Positions 45,201-57,200 of a stretch of DNA of 64,000 bases are shown one piece after another (position 1 is the first letter of the stretch; the number at the start of each line of letters is the position of its first letter). The stretch covers positions 33,835,299-33,899,298 of the forward strand of contig OX421498.1 of NCBI GenBank assembly GCA_949126835.1. The letters run 5' to 3'. Position numbers and translations under genes: made by a program. The DNA is from Anisus vortex (lineage: Eukaryota; Mollusca; Gastropoda; Planorbidae). Under the pieces are notes generated by a model that was not told the origin of the DNA, ran no database searches, and saw nothing but the letters and a program-made list of their open reading frames with translations.

Positions 45201-48200
45201 TATCTTTGTCTTCTTCATCAGGTTTATCTGCCTGTTGCTTGGCCAGTTCAACATCAACCTAGTAGAATAGTCATCATTTGTTGTTTGTCATGGGCATTTT
45301 TTTAATAAATTCAAACACTCTAGATAGCAGGCTAACATGCTCTATTGATACTTTCAAAAAGAACTTAAAAATCATTATTTCAAGATTTACCTTAGTTAAC
45401 ATTTAACATGCTTTAGACCCCTACTGTCTTACTTATAGGTTGGGTCAGTTAATGCTACATTTATTTGATTTTTTTATATATTTTTTTTTATATCATCAGT
45501 TAGTTTTTGTCTCCTAGCCTAGTGTCTAGAGTAATGTCCGTGTTCTTAGTTGTATGTTAAAGGCGCTCTGAGATTACATCATGTTTGTTGGCAGCGCTAT
45601 ACAAATATTATTACATTATAATCTAATCTTGAAATTAAACACAAACATATAAAACTAAGACTATTAAATTAAAACAAATCAAAACATTCAAAACAAATGC
45701 TAAATATTTAAATGAAACTAAAGATGAACAACAAATACCATAAATTTAAACTACATATGTGACCCTCCACGACGAAATGAGTCGCTTCTCACCTGATGGC
45801 CATTTTGAGATTTTTATTGATTCCTATATATCGTTTAATTCTGAGTACAATGGTGAAAACCGATTGAAAATTGGACAGTAACTTTTTTAGTTATGAATAT
45901 TTTATTGGAGCCACTATCCAAGACCTGATTTTGAGAAAAAATGATTTTACTTAATAAATTTTTCGGGCTAAGAATTTCCTTAGCAACCATTTATGGATTT
46001 TGATGAAATTAGGCACACTTGTTAAACACTTTATACGTAAGATATGTGGCAAATTTGAAAGGAAAATGTTATATACTTTTTTTGTTATGCGTAAAAAACG
46101 AAAAGATAACAATTTAGATTTTAGTTAAAAAAATAGTATTTAGGTGTATTAGTAGGTACCACAAACTGATTTTTCAAAATGGTTTTACAGCTTTCATTTT
46201 GATGATTTAGTGAGATCTAATGATTCTAAGAATGTGGATACCAAATTTGTTCATATATCCCCCATAGTTATTTAAATATGATTTTTTAAAAATCTTGATA
46301 TTCTGATTTTTTTTTAAACACAGTATAAAGTACCATTTTTGCAAAGCCATACCTGTAGAAGTAAATGACTTAAACACAATCACTTGCACTCATTACAATC
46401 TCATATGCATAGAGAACAAACTCAATTTTTTGTCATGGGTTAAAATTGTAACATTTTAAACTTTTATTGAAATGAAAATGGTGTTTTGTCAAGTTTGGAA
46501 ATGTTTCCAAAAGGCGGTAAAAATACATAATTTACTGAATTTTCAAACTTCTACCACCCCACTTCTTTTCTGGAATACTGCCTGTATCTCTCCAGGCCCT
46601 GAATCTTTTCTGGACATTGGTCAGCTTGTTTTGGCTAATTCTGAAACATTAAAAAATACATTAAAATTAAAATAACATTGGTTTTAATAATGATTTTTAC
46701 TACCTGGTATCCAAAATGTTTTTAACATTAAATCAAATGTGTTTTACATTTTGAGCATCACAGTTAAAAAAATATCAATCATCCACATGATTTACCCATA
46801 TATAAACTTGAATGCCTCCCTGCAAACATTCTTGCCATTGACTGTGTAGGTGGTTCTCTCCAACTTTCTTACTTTTCGTCGACAAGAATTATCAATTAAA
46901 TTGTCAACTCACTGCTGTTTATACAGCAACCAGCCAGTATGCCTATAAATATCATGTCCATTTCAGCTGAAGAGATAGAATATAAACTTTCTATAGTCTT
47001 TAAATAACATAGCTTACATCTGTTCATTCTATGACATAATATTTAGGCAACTGCACATAAGCCTAAAGTCTAGCTCTAAGTAATTCATTTAGTATTTGTA
47101 ACTGTTTTAATAGTAGGCTAGTAGTAATATAAGCGTAGTGGTTTAGGCGTAGTAAATGTATTAATACTATTACTATTAGGCCTAAATTAACCTATTTTTT
47201 TATTGTTTAATATCTATAATAGTTATAGTTATAAGTGTTAGCGTGATCAATTCCATAGGCCTAGCCCTAAAATATTAGGAATAACACTAAAAGGCTAAAT
47301 AATATATTTACCTTCTGTCAATTCCTGCATGTCCAGCCTTCGCCCTAAAATCTCATCAGTCATCAGCTGTGATGTGTCCAATGCACCCTTTTTTTTATTG
47401 AGGTCGAGGCAGAGCTATATTATGCGATGAAATTAGCGAGCACCGGCAATCAAAAGATGCCACCTTATTCTTTTCTTCGTGCGGCTGCATAACGCCACTA
47501 TAGCTTTGATTGTTTATAGAAAAATCTTCGATCAAAGGTGGGTCGTTTTCTTCTTCATCACTAGATTCAAGTTGATAAAGTGTAGGCCTACACAGAGCAG
47601 AAGCATTTTCTTCGTCGTCACTCGCTTCAGACTCACCACTAGAGTTAGATCCGTCAGTGTCATCAAATGCTGGTGTTGTAAAATACTATTGTATAATATT
47701 TTCAACACTTTCCAAATCTTTTTCATCATTAATATTTCCATTTCTTGCCGAATTAAGTGCTTTAGCGATAGTAGTTTTTTTCGTAATGGAAGCAGCCATG
47801 TTGAAAAGTTAAGCATAAACACTCGCTCGGGTTGGTTAGAAAAAAGTCACGTGCTAGTATCGTTCAATGAAAAACGGCTTTCCCTTCCTAGTGACGGCAT
47901 TATTTACATTTTTTCCCGAAAACACCTTTATTAATTTAAGCCTTTTGGTTGGTTGATATTTTTAAAGTATACGTGTACGCTAGACAATAATAATAAAAGG
48001 GAGAATTCTCTTTCCAATGATGCCAAACATGGCGAGTTAGCTCGAAAGGATTATGAAGAAAAGAGCGTTCAAAATATGCTCAATTTTACGCAGATTTCAC
48101 ATGAAATTCATGCAGGGTATTATGTTTAAAATAATTTTTAAATAAGTTATAGTTTTAATTTTTAAAAAACAATATTACTGATGTGTGAAGAAATGAATAA

Positions 48201-51200
48201 ATAATTAGAAATAATCAAAATCCCAAAATCGATCCTTTTCACCCCAAACACATATTTTTGACTCTAGCTCAAAATAGGCCGAGGTGAGAAGCGACTCATT
48301 TCGTCGTGGAGGGTCACATATATTGTTTAGTATACATGGGTTGCGGAGGTAACGCTTACACTTCCATTCCGAGATGAACCAAACACATTGGTCAGTACAC
48401 AACCCTTAATTTTTTAGGTCTGCGTAATACAGTTAGAACTACACAGTTGATCCAAGCCTTATCACCACATGCATTTTCATTTAAAGATTAAAAGAATTAT
48501 TCTTTCTATTAACAAAAATGTTGGTCTTTATATTATAGTAAAGAACATATTCTGCATTGCAATGAAATAATATCAATAATAAAAAATATCTATTAGTGAT
48601 ATACCCTAAGACAATATACCCAAATTAACCAATACTAATTTGCTTTCATGCGCAATCTATGCATTGTATATCTATGACAAATACTAATAAAATGAAATGA
48701 ATTATACAAACTAATACTTTTTAATCCAATGAAATAAACAAAGAAGTACAACTCACCAGCAAAGCCATGTCAACTGCCTCTTCATAAAGCCCCATGAGTG
48801 AGTAAATGTGCACACAGGCTTTCCTGAGGTTGAACTCAGCACACAGTCTCAGTGCATACTTCACATCATAGCAAATACTCTCTGGGTCCTGAAACAATTG
48901 TAACCTTTTTTTTAGTGTGGCCTGCACAGTGCTCAGACATCTTTACTGTCATGCTACTAATGACAGGTTCCTCTGTCAGAAATGAGTAGACTCAGGGACA
49001 CCCCCATGCCAAGTAAACACAAGAACTGGCATTTAAACTGGATTTGAGCCCAAGAACTATGAAATGGCCAGACATGACCCATAAGAATAGTGTCTTGTTG
49101 CAACGTTTTATTATTCAACCACACAAAAAATCAACAACAGTCAAATTAAAAGTATCCTATCTGACCACATTGATCCATCCAGTGAAGCACAATGCCCAGT
49201 TGCCTTTACTTTGCCCCAACTAAAGTCATGTACCCATCAGAGCTGCGTAGACTCAGGGAACCCTCCAGACCAAGGAACAAATTCTAGCCTTCACCAGGAT
49301 TCGAACACATGACATTTGATCCACATATACACCAAGAAAGGGATGTTACCCTTCCATTAATCATCCTAAATTTTTCACCATACAAAGCAGGTTCAACATC
49401 TTTTATTTTACAAATTCCCATGCATAATTCCTCACTAGGCGATGATGCTATGTGGTAACTGGTTGATTTTTTGTAAAGTTTAAAAGCAACAAATAATTTG
49501 ATAATTGTATTAAAAAATCCTTCTGCCTTAGATTGCCTTGAAAGGTTAGAGCCTTATTTTTGTGTCTGAGCTAGATTAACATGTACTGTATGAGAGAAAA
49601 ATATGTGCCCGGGCATATAATTAATTCTATTCCTAAAGGCGTCACTTGCTGTCTTAGAGAAGAAGATGGCGCCAGTTGCGACAGCCTCACTTTGATATCA
49701 AGACACCAGGGAATAACTAATCAACCATGTAACCAATACTTATCGCCCCCTGCTGCTGTAAATCTTTTCATTAGGCTGTTAGGCCTAATTCAATAATATA
49801 ATTTTATATAAAACAAGCTACATTGCCCGGCGTTGACCGGGTGAAAAAAAAGGGACTTTATAAGCCTTATAATTATAAGACGCAGATAAAAATTTTATAA
49901 ACTACAATTAAAAGAAAGCTATCAATCTAATTAAATTATTATTTTTTTTACTGAAGACTTTTAGGAAAGTTAATTTAAAATAGGCTAAATATTGTAATCG
50001 GGTAATAAAATAGACAAGTATTTTTATTTAAAAAAATCTAAATGGCCCGTATTGACAAGTCTTAATGAGGCGTGAACTTTTGAACTGGGGTGATCGTGAA
50101 CTTCCGGTTTTATTTTTAATCTAATAAACAAAAAAAAAAGGATTCTTTTACTGGTTATTGACAGTTGATTTCAACCTCGACGGCTAGTTCTAGTCTTTTA
50201 GAATTATACAAAGGATACAATATTTGTTATGAGGAATCCGTTTTTAACATCAAAATTGAGTAGGCAATAATTAATACTCAAGTGTTAGTCGCGTGAGGTT
50301 AAATGTTTATTTGTTTACAAAATAATTAGTCAAGAGTTGAGTTTTCTTGGTTATTGAAAAACAAAATGCGTAAATTCATAAAAACGAATAACAAAAATTC
50401 TTTTGCATTAAGCAAAAAGTTTGATATTATTAAAAGGTGATTATTCCCTTCTGACATTCACAATACATTGTTTTGCTTTGTAAACATCTATTGGAAATGA
50501 AAGAAATTTTAATCCCCAACAAATGTTCGTACAACCAGTAACCCAGCACACAGACATGTTTTGAATAAGATGATCGAATTCGACCGGAAATGTTTTTTCT
50601 CGTGAACTTTTATGCATGCATACACGTTAAGACTTGTCCATATTTACAATGTCTTTTGTTTTTAAAAGTTTTAAAAAAAAATTGTAGAAAAAAAAAGGGT
50701 ATAGGCTATCTGGGGTTGCCCTCATAGCCGTCCGCTACGTTAACCACTGAGCTAAAGAAGACACATGTCCGATGTGAAAAATTATTAGATAGTATATAGG
50801 CCTAGGCCTAAATTCAGTGACACAGACACATGTGATTTCAAATTGACCAATGGGGATCCGTATGGGGACAAATGGTATCTTTTTATATATATAGATTGTA
50901 TCAGGCTATTAGGCCTGATTGAGTAAGTAATTACCTCCCCCTGTTGATGTAAGTATTTCATCAGGCTGTCTGGCTGCAGCTTGGCGTAAAGGGACAAGAG
51001 AAAGTTGTGGATGGCCTGGTCTTTCTGTTCCAGCTTCTGGATGCAAAACTCCAAATACTTGATGGCTTCACTCCCCTAGGAACAATGTAAAGAACATCTG
51101 ATTCATTAAGCACTTTTGGGAGGAAAAAATTCCAGACAAATAAAAAATAAATTCCAGACTTAGAATAAAAGATCACAGTTAAATAGCTTGAGAAGACTAT

Positions 51201-54200
51201 ATTGAAAAAGTCATCCATCTATTTCGGCCTGAAATATATTTAGTAATAAAATTGTGATAAAAGAATCTTGAAACTATAAAATGGTATAGATGAACAAGAA
51301 ATAAATCTAAGAGAAAATCAAAGAATTAGACATACAGATACACAGCTAACAACATTTGGGCAGAAAAGGAATTAGTACAACTGAAAGAGCATTAATACAT
51401 TGCAACTTTTTACACAATGTCTAAGTAGTTGCAAAACATTGTTCCCCCAAAAGGGTAATGGTTTTGTAAATTATACCGCCCCTAAAGACAAAGTGTTTTG
51501 TTTGAGTCCTTTATATTCAGATTCTGTTTTACATTGAAACTAAGCCTTCTGAAGATTTTTTGCCCAATGCCACACACAAAGCAAAAAAAAACAAATATAT
51601 AAATCTAATACAAAATTATGTTCATTAAGTCAACATATTAACGTGCACATTTTAAATGATTATACATCTTCCCTCTTTTATCTTTCCCTTTAAAACTGAT
51701 ATTTTGTGTCTTGGGGTGGGCAACTGTGGCTGTGAAAGAATGTGTTGTTCTTGACTTAACATCTATGTCCCAAGTTTCAGAGTGGATCATGGGAAGTCAG
51801 TAAATTAGCCTTTCCAAGGTCCAGTCGGTCACCAGAAACATACATACCAAAAGTTTGTGAAGCTATCTTGATGGATTTGTTAAAAGTATGATCATTTGTG
51901 GACAAAATCACATTAACAGGACAGTATTTTCAGTACTAAATAAGGTCTTCTGGTATTAATATTTTAAGGACCAAATAATTGTGTTATTGGCAGGACAAAC
52001 CTGATCTTTAAGTTTTTGATGGTCGTACTGAACAAGGGCAGGAATGAGTCTTTTAGGATCCAGTTGCTTCCCTTGTTTTATCCAGGCATCCACCGTCTCC
52101 TTGGGGACATACTGCATCAGCAGGGGACTGAACTTGTAGTACAGCTCCATGTCTGACTGTAAGGGTTGGGTGAAACAAACAACAAGTTCCATGAAATGAA
52201 TAACCAAAAGAAATTCTCCCATTCTCTTAGGAATAAAAATAAAAAGTCCTCTCCAGCAGTCTAAAGACCAGGATTCCCAGGATTCATTGGACAGTGCGAT
52301 CAAAACCCAGGTTCTAAAGGGTCAATATTTTTATCTGGGGGACGTAGGGGTGGGAAGTGGAGAAGCAAAAACTGATCCTTAAAAATAATGGATAGCACCT
52401 CCATAATAAATTTGTAGGAGTGAATTCAGGCTAGAATTAACTACACTATTTAAACAATCCATATAAGCGAGTTATAGGAATATTAGAAAAAATCTATACA
52501 ATAAAAAGGTAATCTAAATAATTTCAAATGTATTGACATTTTGTTTAGAAAATCTTATTTTATGGATTAGCGAAGGTCACGCATGAAGAATATAGTTTCC
52601 GGACCAAATTTCATTAGTTTTTACAGATCAGCAAGAAGCACCCCACCACCATAAATAAAATGTTCATTTTTCAAAGTAGCCTACACCTCCTTATGGCAGG
52701 AATTCATTTTTTTCAACCAAACTTGGAGGTGGGGGAACAAATGTGTAGCATTTCCCAACGGAAGTTGATAATGTTGTCCTTTTATTTTCCAATATATAAT
52801 GACACAATAAAATGAATATAGAATCTAGGACATTGCCACACCCTCTTCCACTAAACACCTTTTTGTGTACACATATTTGCTGAAGGATAATCCAGATCCG
52901 CTGGCCTGACACCATAAAAACATCGACCTCTGGCAAAGAAACTGCCAACCATTCTATAGAAGAAGATATCAGAAGGAGTAGATGGGGTTGGATAGGGCAC
53001 ACTCTGCTCAAGGCGCCAAGCAATGTCACCATACAAGCACCACTGAAGTGGAACCCCAAAGGCAAGCAGAAAAGAGGCCACCCCAAGAAATACCTGGCGA
53101 CGCGACTTTGAGGCAGACACAGAAAAAATGGGGTACAGCTGGACCTAATTGGAGAGAATGGCTCAGGACAGAAGACTCTGGAGATATGTGGTTGGCGGCC
53201 TATACCATGGCTGGGGTGACGGGCAATGATGATGATATTTGCTGAGGATCACTAGATAAAATAATAGGTCAGAACTATTGAGTTTTTTAGTTTTTCATTC
53301 TAACAGGAAGTAGATACAAAAAGAAAAGTATGTGAAAGTGTTTTATGTAACATAAAGGAATCCGTAAATTCATTGCAAAAGGAGCCAACATTCCTGATAT
53401 TACCTGCTTCATAAGAATGCCCAGTGCCTCTTTGTATTTATCATGCTGAATGTAGTGACCAATCACACGTTCAAAATCTGCTCAGGAGAAACAAGGATCA
53501 CAATTTATTGTAACATCATTTCATTTCCACTGGTATGACAAGGCCTTATCAGTTTAGTCAGTCTACTACAAGTAACTGCATCGGGGATCTGTGATCTACT
53601 TGCAAATGTAAGATGATGTTATGAAGGAATCGGGTTGAAATGCTGGTAAAATCTTGGGAATTCCCCGCCCCCCCCCTTCAAGTTTTGGAGGGTGCTTCTG
53701 ATCCTTCTCTAAGCTCTGACTAGAAATCATATGGGGTGGGGAGTGAGATAAAGGCCTCTAGGCTTGTGTTGGCCACACAATCACCCTAGATGTTGTGGCC
53801 AGAAAACTGGTCATCTATGATTCAACAATTCATGGACCTTGTTATAAAAGGGGTCTTTATAATAATAAATGAAACCCTTTGGACAAATAATTTCAATGAA
53901 AAATAAATTTGAGAACTTGTTGATCTGATGTATAAAAATATTTTAAACCACAAGCTTACATTCACATGACAACTTCTATTTTTTTACCTTTCATGAGAAC
54001 TGCAAAGAAAACCAGGTTTTCAATGTCGCCGTGGCTGGCAATTAAGTCATAGACGACGCTGCGGTTGTTACTGACACATTCCTGACAATTTGACAGAAGA
54101 TATTATCCATCATGATGACATAATAGTGGGTTAACATAGAAAATGATAACAAGCAAATTTTTACACAAAAATAAATGACAGCACAGACAAAACTAAAATA

Positions 54201-57200
54201 CTAAAAATTTAACAGAAACTTATAGGTCTCAATAGCTCATTTAATTTGCACATTTAATATACATTGAAAATCTTTTTCAAATTTTTATATGAACTAGTAT
54301 TCAATACAGTAAAAATTTATTCATAGTTACAATAAACAAATGATAAGTACCTAAACCGCATCAATGAAATAATAAACGTATGTAATAATAATAAATAAAT
54401 AAAAAGATCAGTCAACACATGTACCTTGACTTTACTTGATGTGAGAAATTGGCGAAACTCTTCCTGGGTGCTCTCAAATTCTGGTGATGAATAATTCCCA
54501 AGCTCTTTGAGTTCTCCGAGTTGATTCAAGTACAGCTCTATCATCCAGGTCACCAGCATCGTCATCTGGGCTTTGTCCTTTAAATACACAGCAAACAACC
54601 AAACAGTCACACGGAAACACACATTTTTACTTCTGACAAAGCTAAAGATACTTAGTACCAAACACATAGAAGCATACAGAGAGTGAAGTGTTGGTTACTT
54701 TAAGGCAATAAGTTCATTTTTGAAAACAAAGCATTGAATGGTGAATTAAACGTTACTAATTTTTTTATTACTGTACAAAACTGGTACATACAACGCATGA
54801 GGGACAGCCCCAATTGTGTTTACAATGAGGAATGAGCGCAACAGCCAACCTCAACCCTGCCCTAGTACCTGGTTGTCCAGACCTATAGTCTGGGATTTTG
54901 GCTACCGGGTGACAGTGCAGCTATAATACAAGCGAGCCACCACAAAAATGATCCGAGGTGATTTCCACAGGAAGGAAGAGAAGTGTAGTGCATGTACTGC
55001 GGACACCGTACCTTATTTTACGTGACATGCAGGCTGGCTAGTCTCAGGACACAGCATTACACGCTGGACGTAAGAGCCGGAGGGCTCGTCCTGTATTTTT
55101 TTAAAAGACAGTTATTGCCCAAATTGCAAGGAAGTAGAAGATAGGGTCAAGCAAGAGCTTTTAGACTGCCCTGCCTTGCAGGAGCATACAGTGGAGGGGA
55201 ATGGTAAACAGTTTGCACCGAAACCTATATGGTGACTTGTCTACACTACGTAGCACAAGCATATTTGTCCTAGGAATCCTAAGAGAGTAATCTCTGTTCC
55301 TATTCTCACAGTGGAGTAGTGAGACTCAAGTCTGGTACATATTGGTTTATCTAGTGTACTCAAGATGACAAGTACCTGCACTCTGAGAGATGATATCTTG
55401 TGGTCCAGGAACGTCTTCAATGCATCTTTACTGGGGAGTTTCATCAGCTTGAGGGCAATCTCCTCGAAGGAGTTTTGGGTGAGTGCATACAAAGCCGCAC
55501 TTTCTGGGTATCTAAACAAAAACAAAAACAACTACCAGTGCACAAGTTAAATGGAACAAGGAACAACATGCATCGTTGACAATACAAAATGTTTCTCTAA
55601 GTCATGGTCAGAACTTCAAACACTTACTTGCCATTAGCAAACAGGTGATCGGCTTGTTTTGTTAAAGCTTTATCCATGTGCATTGGATTGTCCTAACAAC
55701 ACAAACATAATACAAGTCACTCAATGTTTAACTGAATTCTGTTGTAATTATCTCATTAACATCTTATCTTTGGATAGCCTAACATTAATTTTTTAAAGCT
55801 ATAATTTAGTACAAACTCACCTTACAATACTCCTTGGCAAGTTCAAATTCATTTTTTTCCAAATACATCTGCCACACATCTCTAGAAAAAAAAGCAGAGA
55901 TAAATATTCTTTTTTTTAAAGCTTCAACAAATTATTTATAGTTATTATTTTGTATTAACTAATGTACTCAGTTCTATGTATCCGCCAACACTGCTGTTCT
56001 TCTCCCAACGCCCAGCCCAACAAACAACCCACCTGTCTTCTCTAGTCACCTTGTATTTGAAGACGTTGTTGGCGGTGAAGGTCCAGATGGTGCCTCTGAT
56101 AGCATCTTTGCAAATGCCAACAAGTTTACCTACCCTCTGGAATAGAACAACATTATGACTGTAATTGTACAATAATTTTGATAACTGATTACATCATGGA
56201 ATTAAATTAAAATGGTCGTTCAAGACCGCGCACACTTGCTTCAAGATGGCTACATCATGTCTAGTCGAAGTGGTCGGCTTCTTTCATTAAGGGCAAGAAC
56301 AGAGAGATTTAGGAACTCTTTTGTTCCACTATCAGTGAAAATCTTTCAAAAGAATCACCAGTCAGCCAGAAAATACAACAGCTGACTACTAAATGTTACT
56401 TTTTCTTGTATGATAGATGGTATGATAGTGTGTGTGTGAATGTCTATTGTGTTTGAGTACAAATGGTTATTTTATATTGTTTTAAATATGCTAAAAGACA
56501 AAATATATGTAATCAAGTCAAATTTCCATTTGTTTGGATCAATAAAGTAATCTTATCTTATCTTATTTATTTAAAATATACATAATTAAAATATAATTTA
56601 TACAGTAGTCAGTCAGGACTGCATGTTGTATGCTATTGAAATGAAATGCATGATGTAAATGTGCTGACTTGCTTTCTCCAGGTTTAGTGAAATAACTTAC
56701 ATCAGGATAAGGATCATCATACACGAGTTCTTCATTCAATGTACATATTGCCTTTACACTGAAATGCGAATGAGAAATACTAGCTAAATAAATTTTCAAT
56801 GATCTAGGTAAAATCAAGTACAGTGGTCTCTCGGGTTACAAACTTAATTCGTTCCTGAGCTCGGTTTGTAACCTGAAACATTGAAATCAACGCAATAAAC
56901 TTAATCTGTTTCAAGATGAGAATAATCGTTCTTTTATTTTTTTAAAAACATCCAGTCGTTTACCTGACAAAAGGTAAAGAATATGTGTACAGTGTACTTC
57001 AAGGGATAGAAAATATCAAAATAAAATTTAAGTTTCTTTTTATTAATCCAGATTAAGAAATTTTCATTTTTCTCTCAAATTTGAGGTCTTTGCTTCTGCA
57101 GGTTAATTATGCATTTAGCCATTTCAACTGATTTTAGTAACTCTTTGTTCTTTATGATGGTGTATTCATGCTGTACTGATTAGCAATGTCACACACACAA

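Noticed and set aside
47479..47934. 151-codon plus-strand frame in the 2.56-kb TIR element
   Set aside because: Antisense to the acidic minus-strand frame; composition is that of a shadow and no domain is visible.
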